In this document: piece by piece, positions 11,669 through 23,871 of the stretch
Layout: each line of letters opens with the position of its first letter
Position numbering within the stretch: position 1 is the stretch's first letter
DNA from: Pterois miles
Lineage: Eukaryota > Chordata > Actinopteri > Perciformes > Scorpaenidae
Direction: 5' to 3'
DNA length: 64,000 nucleotides
NCBI GenBank assembly: GCA_947000775.1
Contig: CAMQGK010000559.1
Span: 682,001 to 746,000, forward strand
Translations under genes and position numbers: made by a program
The notes under the pieces: model-generated
What the model was told of the DNA's origin: nothing
What the model saw: only the letters and a program-made list of their open reading frames with translations
The model's database searches: none

Positions 11669-14600
11669 AAATAACAGGTGCATTGTTTTTTTTTAACATA
11701 CGGTAGGTTCGTTAGACAAATAATTGCCATTCCAGTGATAATCGATAATACTCTTTTTTTAATCTCATGCTTTTGAGAGGTTTCAACAGGCTTTGCAAAT
11801 ATGTCACACTGATACTAATACTCTAAAGGTAATAAGTGCAATTTAAAGACTGGGGGTTGGGGGGGAAAACAGATGCAGCATAATATTGTATTGTCCATAT
11901 GTATTTTATATGGAAATACTGTTTTGATACACAGACATCAAATATCAATCTTTCTCAATCTCTTTCTATAAACTATTAACCTCTTAACAATCTGAAAGGT
12001 TGCCAACAGGCCTGGATGCTGTTTTGTCTTTCAGAGGTTGAAGCGGACTCAGTCTTAAAGCTAGAGTGAAGGTCTTGGCATCATATGAAAATAGAAAAAA
12101 ATGGATTTTGGGTGTTAGATATAGATAAGACCAGAATTATACACGGTAGCTATATAGATAACCATGGAGGATGTGATCAAAATAGTAACTCTTATGACTT
12201 ACATCATTTGCATACATTCTTTTGGCTGTGTATTTCCACTTTTTTGAGTGCAATGAGACATGTAATGTGACTGGCTGAATCTAATAGTTTATGTGACATC
12301 GTCTTAAAAAAAAAAAAATACATTTTCCGTTGTTTTTACCATCACAAACGTGTAGCATGTTGACTTCAGTTCTTTCTCTATTGGCCTCCATGTGTCAGTG
12401 TGTGGTGCTGAGCTGGGAGATGTGTTTGAGCGGTGGAGCATCATAAAACACAATTTATTCAAACTCAACAGAAACAAAATGAAACCCACAAAACTGTCTT
12501 TCCACTCTTGCTACAGTTTGGTTAATTAATCATCAATTTAGATGTAAAAATGTGCCAGCTTTACACACTGTTTCCCCCAGACTGATCAAATAGTTCCAAG
12601 TAATTATACTTGTAGTATAATTATAGTACTTTTGCTTGAAATGCACATCCCTAGTTGTGTGAAGGTGTGCAGGTTGTTGATTGTACTATATTTTCATAAG
12701 GAACTGCAACATTGGCTCCCTCCCTCTCAGATGAGAAACTATGGCTATACGGCTATTAAGCATGATATTTTGCTTAGCTAATCACCCTGTGGTCTGTGCA
12801 GCATGCAGATTTTCATTTAATCTAATTAAGTATTATCCTGATTCATCAGTTTGGCTCGATTAAACCAGCTGACCTGCTAACATAGTTCTTCATTTGGCGA
12901 ACAACCTGCTGAATGGAGGTGTTGAGTTGACATGCCCCGGAGTATGAGGTCAAACACTAGCGTGTTGACCTGTACCCTATGTCCATTCAGGAGTCATTTT
13001 CAGCCTGCCATGGCTCTTTTGTCTGCGTCTCATGTCTCTCCATTAACCTCCAACCACCAGGCACCTACGCAACCTCCCAGCCCTGACAGTAACCCATGTC
13101 CCATATTGTCCACTGGACTGAATGTCCTCTGAACGTTTGGGGAGCCTGAGCCGTCACAAGTGTGCAGAAATATCTTAATGCATGTCAGAGAAGGGGACGG
13201 GATCTTGACACTGACACCTGTCAACTGGGTCTGAAATTAACACCCGCCAAGCGCCAAATGCGGGTAGATTTCCTGTTTGGTGAGTAAATCTTTCGCTATC
13301 CGCCACACTGGTGGGTAAATGTTTGTACTAAAATAGTCATGTAATAAAAAAACTACGCTGAGGGTCTCTACCACATTACAGGCACACTGCTTCTGTCCTC
13401 TACTGTCTGTGTTAGAGTTTGATTCACATGCACGCTACCAGATGTGTTTTTACAAGTGTCCAAACACTGCCACAAGTGACCTTCTCGAGCGCTCCTAGTT
13501 TCACTGCACTGTTTACCATACATCAGCTACTCTACTAAACTATGACATGCTGCCGGTCTGCTGCTAGCTACTGTTGGGCTAATTGGGCATTGGCTAAACC
13601 CTGCCCCTGCTGCCACTCCGTCAAGCTGTCAGGGCCCACACTGTCACTAACGGTGCTCTGAGTAAATATAATTTTTGGAAAAAACAAAAAAGGGATTTCA
13701 AAGAGAAGAGGACAGAAGGGTCTACAATATAAAAGATAATGATAGAAGCAGTGTAAAGTGAACCACCATCACCTGGTGTTTGAGACATCAGACCATGAAA
13801 TTGGGGGAGGGTATATGTTTGGGTGATTTTCTTTTTTTTCCTCCATCTGATAAAATATAACAGCTTAATAATAACAAATGATACACAACATTTCTCAACT
13901 TCAGTAAACATTTGTTGAACAACACCTATGGTCTATCTCTCTGATCTACATTTTGTGTCTGTGCTGCAGTGCACTGATATATTTTAAATAAAAATGTATA
14001 ATCTAGATATTGAATACATGAAACAGGTAATCAAAAAAACTAAACTTTGTCAAACTTTTGGATGAAAAAATAAAGTTTTAGTGCGCTTAGGAACATTTAT
14101 GCACCTCTTTGATAGTCAGCTTAATATGCTCAGACATTGACAAATGCCGATTAGGAAGAGGGGAAAAAAAAAGTCAAATAATTGTCCCAATTAATCGACT
14201 GGCCGATTAATCGGTTCAACTTCTTGTGCTAACACTTGTTATTGATGTGCCGACGTACTCTGCTAATGTTAGCTCCACAGGTTTTTATGTGGAAACATTT
14301 GAGAAACAAATATCTGCTTCCAACCTCTCTGGGTAATGATTATCACTGTTACATGTGCAAGTTTAACCATGACTAGTTTGAAATCCACAGAACCAGCCTG
14401 AAAATTAAGAAAATCTTAAACCACTGCATGAAAGTCTATGGAGTCGAACAGTTGGTGCTACGCTATGATTGACCACTCTGTGTTGGAGGACTTAGCGACG
14501 GGTCATTTAGCATTTATGTGGCGACATATACAAGGAGTAAGACAACTACTAAAATAAAATCTCACCGATGGAAAGGAGGATGAAGTATACGCAATAAGAA

Positions 14601-16500
14601 AGTTGTGTGAGAAACAGAGGTTTGGAGATAAAGGAGTTGTAAGAGGCTGGCTACAATATGATGCTGAGGCATGAGTTGTTCTATGTTGTCGGTATTCAAC
14701 ATAATAACCTATTAATGAAATGTACTCAAAGTAATGTATATGTGTGTTACTTTGGCAAGTAAAAATATATTCTTGGCCAGTGGATTTTTTTCATCCACCG
14801 GTCCCCTTGGCCGGTGTGTGACGCTGCCTGTCAAAATAATCAGTCATGTGACTCCGGAGCTAGTCTGTGCAGGCAGTCGTACCTGCTCTGTCTCTGTCTC
14901 ATTCAAACTCTCTTTCAGTCTTATTTTTCTCAGTTTTTGGCTTGTCTCGTGTCCTGGGGCCCTGAAGTCTTTGTGCTTCAGTAGTGCTGGGCTCAGCAGG
15001 CTGCCTGTGTCCACACACTGCTGCCTCAGCACTAATAAGGCAATAGAGTGATAGAGAGAGCGCCAGAGTTGTCTGCTTTCAACATCCCTACTCAACCGTA
15101 CCCTCGGCTAACCCCCCACAGAGACACCATTAGCAAATCTATTGAGGATCCCATATTAGGGAAAACATTAAGGAGTCTAATTGTGGTTCTGAACTGGGAC
15201 TCACTGGGTGTGTTAAGTTTTGTAACCACTCTAATGAGTTGCAGCGTTTCCTCCAATGGGTTTATTGCCCTACATTCCAATTTGAGCCATGTCACTGACC
15301 ACTGGGGCATCAACTAAAATAGCTCAACCTACATGTCTTAGCATTTTCAGAGGCCATGTGTTTAAGGGATAATTACTCTTTATTACAACTTGGATTTTAT
15401 TCTTTGAGACTGGGCAATCGGTTCAATCTGTCGTCACATTGTACTCACTTAAGTATGCTGATGGGTCTGACAAGCAAGAAAAACAAGCTGTCAGATGATC
15501 ACATATGTTGAAAACAAGCCAGCATTGCACAGGAAACTGCGCAGTAAAACTGAGTGTGTACATCAAGGTAGGCCAAAGTAGTACCAGGAAGTTGTTCGCC
15601 AAATTAATAATGGACAGTTTGGGTAATATAATTACAGTTTGCTTTCATTCATTCATTATATCTTCCATATAAATGTAACTAACATGAGGCTTTATTTACA
15701 GGGTGGGTCCATCTGTGTTTCATTTTTTCACATGGAAAAAATTGCAAAAAGTTGCAAAAAGCAGTGATTTAAGTTACAAAAGTAAGGTAATCAATAAGGT
15801 TATGAATAATGTGAATGCTAGCTTAGTCAAAGTTAGCTGTGCTAAGTTTAGAAATAACTGACAGGGTTGATTTGGATTCTTTGAAGTGGGCCTGTATGTA
15901 TATTCCCACATTCTTCAAAATAAAATTTCTGCTTTTGTGAATGGACTGATGGCTTTGACGAGAGCGATATAACAGCGTCAGTTCCCCGTCAGAGAGGGCT
16001 GTGTGATGGCGAGGTCCAGTGGCTGTGGACGGGAGCAGCACACCAACGTATTTTAGCCACCTAAAAAAAAAAAAAATCAATATCAGTTTAAGTGTATGCT
16101 ATGTTTAGAATATTTTGCCTCACCATCATCATCAACTAGCCCTTTCTGACATGGAACTGAAGCCAGACCAGACACCATTCAGAAAAACACATAACCTCGC
16201 AGAACACAGGAGTCGCTGGTCTACCACTGCGTCGATTAGTTAGTTATTTGGTGTTGGTTATTTTGTGACTTTCAGATCCGAACTAACTTGGCAGTACTAA
16301 CACACAGCAGTACAATGCTGAGCTTCCGTGCCGGTACTCCTGTCTGCTTCTCCACCCTCTTACTATATTACCGTCAAGTCAAGTGCTATACAAACTCTAT
16401 GGACGTATATACTGTATATTGTACATGTAGCAGCGTCATCAGGTCACGTGGGAAAAAGGTTTTAGAAGGATGAGTGAAAATATTATTTTGATGCTAAAGC
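11669..16500. other. Non-coding DNA with scattered old repeats
   Basis: No exon was supported. Around 12300-12560 and 16890-17040 there is weak mutual similarity (CATTCAAACCGGACAGAAACA against ATTCAAACTCAACAGAAACA), so both may belong to an old repeat family. Sequence at 14190-14220 (AATTAATCGACTGGCC) looks hAT-like. Positions 12760-12900 are complex and contain TTTAATCTAATTAAG, a possible homeodomain cluster. Confidence 0.35.
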
Positions 16501-16526
16501 ACTTTTTTTTTTTTTTTTTTTTTTTT
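16501..16526. repeat. Poly-T run
   Basis: About 26 uninterrupted T residues, which could be the tail of a minus-strand retroposon that I could not otherwise identify. Confidence 0.8.
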
Positions 16527-19046
16527 ACCAAAATTTGAGCGTTTGGGTTTTAATACATAAGGAACACTGTGAAGCTACAGAATGATATAAAAACCTCACA
16601 AAAACAAAATATGATGAACTTGTCCTTTAAAACTGCTCGTGTCTCTTGTCCAGACTGACTTCTTTTTAGAAATGTCGGTGTGTTCCTAGATCTTACCAAT
16701 TATCTTGTTCCTCCTTTTGACAGGAATGATGAACTATGAAAATAACACGCAAGTTGTAATTAACCAAAATTCACCTTTAATGACTAGAATGGCACTCGGA
16801 GAGTGCAGACCTCCCTCAATATGCCTGAGAACGATTGTCCCTTCCGCCCCTCTCGCCATCATTCATGTGTATTTTTGTTTATGTTAAGATCAGCTATACG
16901 TAACGGAGCATTGTAAAATGCTTCATTCAAACCGGACAGAAACAAAATAAACTCACCTAAACCGTCGTTACTCTTTCCAACAATCACCTAGTGTGCTTTG
17001 GTCGACCTCAACTCTAATTTAACCAAGTTTGATGTGAAAATATGGTGACTTTACAGTTGTCACTAACAATGCATCATCAGTGGTCTTCATTTTATGGCTT
17101 ATCTGAATCCTTTAAAAAATTGAATCCGGATCGCCACCAAAATGTAATGGATTGTTCATAGTGCCACATCCCACCTCTCCAAAACATTACATTCAAATTC
17201 ACCTCAATCTTTTGGAGGAATCCTGCTATTAGACAAACAAACAAACTAGCGCTAGTGAAAACATAACCTCCGGGGGTAATAAATGTGAAAAAATGATCCA
17301 CAAGAACATCAAGAACTAGCATGGTTACAGTACAGCGTGGTTCGTTTCATGTCAGCAGGCCTCCAGGTTGCACTAAGAGCAAACTCTTTCCACAATACTG
17401 TCACATGATGAGGAGCATGGGATGCTCTGGACACCAGACGTATGATCACAATGTCTCTCTCTATTTTCAGCTGGTTCTCTCACTCAATGTGCTCACTTGT
17501 ATAGGAACATTTGGGGTGGACCCTGTGTGTGGTGTCCTGTAGCTTGTGTAGCAGAGCAACATTGACGCTTGCCTGGAGTAGCGGCTCCGTGTAACAGGAG
17601 GAGATGACTTGGCCATGTGGCCCTCAGTGTGGCGCTAAAAACAGCCTGACAGCTGTGTGTGGAGAGCAAGTAAATAAAACTGGAACAGCACCTGACCGTG
17701 ATAGAGAAACATTTCTGAGTGACATGAATATTTGATCATAAATGCATCAAATTAATTCAACACTATTTCAGTGTTGACCAGAACTATTGCATGATTAGCT
17801 TCTCTTTGAAAAGTTTGAAAAGTTTTCACAAACCCTCTCAGCTAAAAAGAGAAACCATGTTGCTGTACAAGGGGTCAAATCCTGTCTTTATTTGTGTGAT
17901 ATTCATTATTGGCATTAACACTGAGATCAATGTGCTTGACTTGAAATGAATTGATAACAGTTACGGATCCCAGTTACGCTCCATTACTTCAACGCTTTAG
18001 GAGAGTCGGCTTGTTTGCTGATTGACCAGGTGGTGAATGGACTTAGATGCCTTCCTCTCCAAAAGAAGGAAGTCCAAGGTTGGGCACCAAGCCCCCAGGA
18101 AGTGCGCAGGGCTTTGATGCAAATTTTTGTAGTGGCCAAACGGTCGTACTACAGCTCCCATGTCTGTCATGTGATGCCATTGGGTTCAAAAATACTTTTT
18201 TCCCATAGAGTTACATTGGGAAAGAGACATCTGTAACTCAGTGGATATTTATTTTTTTCTTTAAAGATAAATCAACTTCCCACTACAAACACTCTAATAG
18301 CCTTACTTAAATCAGTAGGTCCTAAAAGTTGTAAACACACAGTTATTTCCCTTCCTCCATTCGTGTGATAGAGACCCAGACCAAGGCTGGACGAGGGCTG
18401 GGAGGTCGAGTTAGCAAGCCGTGACAACAGCGTGACAATTGTGACCCTGTGATTGAGTCGTGACCAAGCGGTTGATACTGCACCTGCTCCACGGGCCCAG
18501 TGGATGCGGAAGATCTCCAGAAGATCTGGGTACTTTTCCAGACTGAAGAAGAACCATATTTGCATCTGAGCAACTGTCATAGGAATGAATGGGGGCCCGC
18601 CTCCAACGCTGTTTCCAGTTCTCTTTATGCATCCATGGATCCTACCTGGTCTTCAGGGTCAGTGCCTGTCCTTAATTTTGCAAGAGTTTCCCCAGTCTGT
18701 TGACTCCCTTGGCAGAAGTGATCCCCCTGTTTTTTTTTTTCTCAGATGCACATTGATACTCAAAGTGCATGTGTATTATGTATGTAACCTTTATTTAACT
18801 ACCAAACCAGCCTAACAAGACAACAACAATGCATTATGACAGCAACAAAAAGTACAACAAAATACTTGCTAAACCACATTGTCTCCTTTACTATTTCTAA
18901 ATGTGTCACATACAGAAGATGTGACGTGTCGGTGTGGCAGCTGTTGAATTATTGAAAGGCATCTTTGGAGGAGCTGAATCTCCATTAATCTTTGGAGTAA
19001 TGTAACATTTTGTCTGCCATTGAGTGATTAGTTAAAGCTGCATTTT
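16527..19046. other. Non-coding DNA, probable dispersed repeats
   Basis: No coding exon was recognised. The 18010-18680 stretch has overlapping open frames on the minus strand with no domain features. Its phrases about ATTCATTCCTATGACAGTTG resemble dispersed fish repeats, but I could not define ends. Confidence 0.3.
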
Positions 19047-19393
19047 GGGGGCGGCAGTAGCTCAGTCTGTAGGGAGTTGGCTTGGGAACCGGAGGGTCAC
19101 CGGTTCAAGTCCCGACATGGACCAAGAACTGAGTGTGAACTGGTAGCTGGAGAGGTGCCAGTTTACCTCTTGGGCACTGCCGAGGTGCCCCTGAGCAAGG
19201 CACCAAACCCCCAACTGCTCGGGGCGCTTGTCAGGAGCAGCCCCATCACTCTGACATCTCTCCATTGTTGCATGTTTGTGCATGTGTGTGTTTCGGGTCT
19301 GCATGTACTGTGTATAAGTTAACAACAGAGTGTAAATTGAATTTCCCCTAGTGGGACTAATAAAGGACTATCTTCTTCTTCTTCTTCTTCTTC
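19047..19393 (+). mobile_element. tRNA-derived SINE, copy 2
   Basis: Same structure as the copy at 11325: box A TAGCTCAGTCTGTAGGG, box B GGTTCAAGTCC, the LINE-like tail and a (CTT)n end. Over more than 280 bp it differs from copy 1 by only a few bases, which argues for recent retroposition from one source. Confidence 0.88.
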
Positions 19394-19579
19394 ATTGGGT
19401 AGAATTGTTATATGTATAGAACGGTCACTATATACTGACAGTTGTACATGAGACAGGTAATCTGCCTCAGTGTCCTCCGGTGTTTCTAATGGCATCTGCA
19501 AGATTTCACAGACTAGAGGAAAACAACCAATCAGAGGCGAGCTGGAGTCTGCCGTCTCTGAGCAGCTATCAGTCACTCA

Positions 19580-19918
19580 CAATCTGCAATCAAACGGTCA
19601 AACTAGAGAGAGATGATCAAATATGAATTAATATTCTGTTACTTAATGGCTATTTTTTGCCTCGCATGTTCTCAGAAACATCTTGTAGTTACTGTTTAGC
19701 TGAAAAAGGAGAAAGTTTGTGACCTGACAGCCATGTTGAGATCAGTTGAGGGAATACCAAGCACCGCCCACCAACCTGAGCAGACTTTCTCATTTTTCAG
19801 GTAAACAGTAACTACATAATGTTTCTGAAAACACTGGTGAGAAATAGACATTACAGTAACAGAATATTGATTCATATTTGATCATCTCTCTCTAGTTTGA
19901 CCGTTTGATTGGAGATTG
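19580..19918. mobile_element. Foldback element with long inverted arms
   Basis: The left arm (19580 to about 19720, with AATCAAACGGTCAAACTAG) is repeated in inverse orientation in the right arm (about 19780-19918, with CTAGTTTGACCGTTTGATT). The arms are about 130-140 bp and roughly 90% similar by eye, around a loop of about 60-90 bp. It could be a foldback MITE. No duplication was identified. Confidence 0.75.
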
Positions 19919-20397
19919 CAAGAGATCGACAGCTGCCTACATTGAGTAAACAGGAACACTCACTCTCTCTGAAATGACCTGTGATTGGTCTCCATCACAG
20001 GCTAGCTATTTTAAAGCCTGAAAACAGAGCCATGAGGAGGTGCAGAAGACTGTTTATCTCTCAGAGCTGCAGGTTGAAGTAGTGTCATTACTTTTTAATA
20101 AGTTAATAATAACATCTTTCAAGTAACTTCATCCTCATCTGTTCTGTTTTAGTCAGTTAGAGAAGAAATGAGAGATTGTTCCTTGTTTCACCACAATCTG
20201 ACCACTGTTCTTTCAGCTCTGTCTTAATCCTCCCGGGGCAAACCAGACTTACCCTGGTCATTTCCCTCCAACCAAAAACTCTTTCTCTCTTTCTCTCTCT
20301 CTCCACTGTCCTCTGTGACCAAGTGTCAGTATGATCGCCCTCTCTCTCTCCTCCAGCGCATGATTGGTCAGTCCCCCTCCCTCTCTGCTGCCCTCCC

Positions 20398-20402
<5 letters not shown>

Positions 20403-20446
<44 letters not shown>

Positions 20447-20455
20447 CTCTCTCTA
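20403..20455. repeat. fignl2: (CT)n tract next to the presumed fignl2 promoter
   Basis: A CT run interrupted once, followed by GA-rich sequence to 20590. Such GAGA-type tracts are common at vertebrate promoters and may be part of the fignl2 core promoter. Confidence 0.85.
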
Positions 20456-20704
20456 CTTAAATACTTTTAGCATAAAGAGAGAAGGAGGGGAGGGAGAGGG
20501 GGATGGGAGGTCCATGGGGGAGGGGAGCTGAGTGCTCACTCTGTTGTCACTGGCTAGAGAGAGAGGTAGAGGGAGGGAGGGAGAGAGAGTGGACTTGTGT
20601 CCCATATGTGGAAAAAAGCATAGCAGTGCACACACGAGTCTGGTCTGCTCCAGGGATTATCGTAGCGCTTTCAAATCCGATGGAGGACATGCAGGCATGA
20701 ATAG
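20456..20704 (+). promoter_or_regulatory. fignl2: Putative promoter and non-coding exon 1 of fignl2
   Basis: This stretch is GC- and GA-rich, starts with a weak TATA-like TTAAATAC, and ends in a strong splice donor (ATAG then GTAAGG at 20705). The next good acceptor downstream is the one of exon 2 (22154). If used, it adds two short upstream ORFs: ATG at 20680 (6 codons) and ATG at 20697, which would cross the exon 1/2 junction. The transcription start is not determinable from sequence. Confidence 0.4.
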
Positions 20705-22154
20705 GTAAGGCTCCCTGTCTTCTCTGCATCTCTGTGTTGATCTGCTGTCATAGCCCGCTGCTCTCCCCGCCGTTTGATTTGGCACCGTCGGCAAGTTGGA
20801 GGAGGACCGGAGCTGAGCGTGTTGTAGCAGCTCCCCTCTTTGGCCACTGACCATGAGACATTTCTCTCTGAGCAAACCAAACTCTGCCTTCTTCCTCTCA
20901 GCCTCACTCTGAACTGTGCCAGGACAGAGCTGTGTTTGTTTTAAGTGGAAGCTGTGGTTTGCTGCCGTAGTGCAGTTAGTTATTCTGAGCTGAAGTGTTA
21001 AAAGTTGACTGTCAGAGCAGAAGGGATCGTAGTCAGAGGCAGTGTTGTACGGGAAGCCTGTTGGTGTCCAGGGACCGCCGTGTGGTCATTGCATAATTTC
21101 TGTTCCATATGAAATGGCATATGTAGACTGGTTACAGACTTGTTTGTTTTTATATATTCTGTCTTTGTGACAACTGTGATAATGTGCAAAAAAGCAGTAA
21201 ATGTCATAATGTTGCATTAAGGTGTTTAATATATTTGAGTTTGTATTATGGCTTGCTTGTTATTTAGTTCTTGGGTACAGTAGATTCACATTTTGTTATA
21301 CATATTTACAGAAACATTTGTGTTTTCATTTGTTGCTAAAAATGTTTTAACACATTTTAAAAACTGGAAGATAATTTCAGTCATCTCTGTTATTTGTATG
21401 TTATATTTTCTGAAGCACCAGTGTGGATAAAAATGTGCTTTGGTGTCCACAGAATTCAGAAAGAAAAAATGTTGTTTTAATCTCCTTGGTTTACTCTGAG
21501 AGGTGTTTCATATCAGAATAAAATAATAGAAACTGGAGGATTAAACTGTCTTTAATCTGCACATGATTAAAATATCACATTTGCAACACAAACCAGAAAG
21601 AGCTTACCTTTGAAAGTAGACATAAAGATGGTTGAATTAATTTGTTTATTTGAACAGCATGGTTTACATTTTCAGTATACATCAAACAGAAGTCTATTCA
21701 TTTTCTTTTTAGATAACTTGAAAAGTAAAACTTTGTCATTAGAAGAAACATTTTTTCCTCTGCATTTAGCTCCAAAAGTGTCCGGTCTCCGAAGAATGCA
21801 GTCTTTATTGCCCCAGTGCACAGAGCAATGGTATGCATGAGTCTTTTTGTGAAGCAGATTTAGAAAGCCCTCTTTGGAGGCTGAGCGCTGCTTCACAATC
21901 AGCTTAATGCCTGCCTATAATGAATACCCTTGTGTATGTCAATTTGCCAGACTGTGTGTGTGAATGTTGTTTGTGTTACACTGATAGGGCTCTCAGGTTG
22001 GTCAGTAATTCCATCATACTGGGTGAATTCTGGTCTGTGTGTTTGTGTGTGTTTAGGTTTGTGTTGCTATTTGCATGGTTGACATGTGAGTGTGTGTCCA
22101 GACATAGTGCAGCAGCCTATAACTGCCTCACCTCCCTCTCTCTGTCTCTCTTAG

Positions 22155-22295
22155 GGCTGTTCTGTTGTCAGTGCGAGCTCATGCTAGTGATGGACTACAG
22201 CCGGACGGACGCTAACCTTAGCCGGCATTCACAAAACAGCATTCGTCCTCACTGAGACCAGCTCCACAGAATGCTGAGTTCTATTGTCCCCTATA
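22155..22295 (+). CDS. fignl2: fignl2 exon 2: 5' UTR and first 25 coding bases
   Basis: The acceptor is a pyrimidine tract ending CTCTTAG at 22154. The donor is ATA then GTAAGTAC at 22296. Coding starts at ATG 22271 and gives MLSSIVPY plus one base. Joined to the acceptor at 34995, the junction codon reads A+GT (Ser), then LLKMHW. This matches the known fidgetin layout, where a short first coding exon of the MISS...Y type joins the large exon just before the KM-W motif. That agreement supports the exon although it is only 25 coding bases long. A start at the internal ATG 35007 alone is the alternative. Confidence 0.72.
22181..22255 (+). CDS. Upstream ORF in the fignl2 leader, 24 codons
   Basis: The frame starts at ATG 22181, with a second in-frame ATG at 22190, and stops at TGA 22253-22255, only 15 bases before the fignl2 start at 22271. 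It is in the same frame as fignl2 but separated by the stop. The peptide begins MLVMDYSRTD and is hydrophilic. Its likely role is to lower or condition translation of fignl2. Whether the peptide itself matters is unknown. Confidence 0.5.
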   Translation: MLVMDYSRTDANLSRHSQNSIRPH

Positions 22296-22776
22296 GTAAG
22301 TACACCTTTCTCTCTCTACCTTTACTACACGTCACACCAAACAGTCCTACTTGACTTAGTTGGACTTTGCCTGAATCAATGAGCCCCCGCTGCAAAAAAT
22401 AAGCAGGAGTGTACATTGCAGTTTGCAAATATGAGAAAAAATGCACAGATATCTGTGAAAATGTGCAAGCCTTGTTGCAGAAACCTGACTTTTTCCCAGA
22501 CGTGCACTGTGGAAACGCTAAACCACGGGCAGTGGCCCTGTCTGAATGTTTCATCACCAGGCGGAAGACGCCGATTGGGGAAGGAAGAGGGACAGAGGGA
22601 GGTTGTAGTGCTGATGGTTTAAGCAGCAGCAGAAACCCCTCAGTTCTGCCAGTGTCATTTTACCAACATAGCTCAGGACTTACCATCACACACGCTGCCC
22701 CCTGCTGTCCCCCCTTCTTCCCAGTCTCTCTTCTTTCCCTGCAATGCTGACCTAATAACTGACGTGTCCAGTTTTG

Positions 22777-22800
22777 CCCCCCCCCCCCCCCCCCCCCCCC
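22777..22800. repeat. Homopolymer run of 24 C
   Basis: An uninterrupted C run (G run on the minus strand) between GTTTTG and TTTTGC, 480 bp after exon 2 of fignl2. It is capable of i-motif or G-quadruplex structure and prone to length error in sequencing. Confidence 0.95.
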
Positions 22801-23837
22801 TTTTGCAACCTCCCACCAGGTTTCATTTGAGTCCAGTGCTCTGGCTCTCCAAAACAGCATTGTTTGCCGGCCAGCATGGGGCTGCCTCCGTGGCCTCGGC
22901 CTCAACAGCCCCCTTTTTCCCAGCTCTTTAACTCGCCTCAAAGGAGCATTATTGGCATGACAGTTACATGAAAAGAGGGGGAAAAAATCAAACAGAATGG
23001 TTAATTGAAAAAGTATTACTTCATAAATGATGTTGAACAGTGGATTTGTTTTTTAGTATCCAATAAATGGAGTCTGTGTAAGGCGAGTGTCTGTGGGTGT
23101 GAGAAATCATACTGGACAAAACAGCCTGATTAAAGCATTATGAGCCAATGTTTGACAGTAACCATGACGCTTTGTTTGCTTTCTGTAAATTTCACCCTTG
23201 GATTAGCCAATGTTATTATACGCCCACTCATAAGATGATTATGTGTCGTCTCACAAGTGGCTCTTGATGATATTGATTTAATGCTTGTTCTCCCAGGACA
23301 TGTTGAGATTTTTCCTTTTTAAAGGATGTTTATAGCTTTAAATCCAGCTGACTTGCTCAAGTAAAACTGAAGGACCATTAAACTGCAAGAGCATGCATGC
23401 TTGTTTTGCTTCCCATCAAGGCCTGTTTAAGTGGTTGTTCCATCAGCTCCCTGCACCCTGCTAGTCCATGCTGACTCCCCCTGCTGCTAAAATAGACAGC
23501 ACATACAAGAATGTCACAAACTGCTGGTGGAATAGTTAGCATGCCTTCAGTGCCAGCACACTGCTGGTCCTTTCATGAGAATATCCCAGTAAACTACGTA
23601 CTTGCCTTTGTGTGTGATTTGCTTTTACGATCAGGATGCACAATGCTGGTTTTCATCTGCTCTGTCCAGAAGCTTTATGATCCTTCATGTACAGAGTCAC
23701 TCTGTTCTGCAGAGCTTCTGCAGCGGTGAGATCGTTTCAGAACAGCCTGCTAGTGTGCCTAGAGCGAATGTAAGAGCGCACACGGCAGTGTTAGGTAGTC
23801 ACGTTGTTTACTCTCAGACCAGTGACACGCACGCACG

Positions 23838-23869
<32 letters not shown>
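23838..23869. repeat. (CA)n microsatellite
   Basis: CA run of about 30 bp inside the fignl2 intron. Confidence 0.9.

Positions 23870-23871
<2 letters not shown>

Noticed and set aside
11323..11730. Open frames on both strands with a near-identical pair at 19062-19325 and 48779-49201
   Set aside because: The similarity is explained by three SINE copies with polymerase III boxes and microsatellite tails; there is no conserved gene.
13220..14830. Possible transposon or gene relic around CACCCGCCAAGCGCC and CTTGGCCAGTGG
   Set aside because: I had an impression of similarity between both ends and of a coding-like stretch, but could not find paired termini, a duplication or a protein motif.
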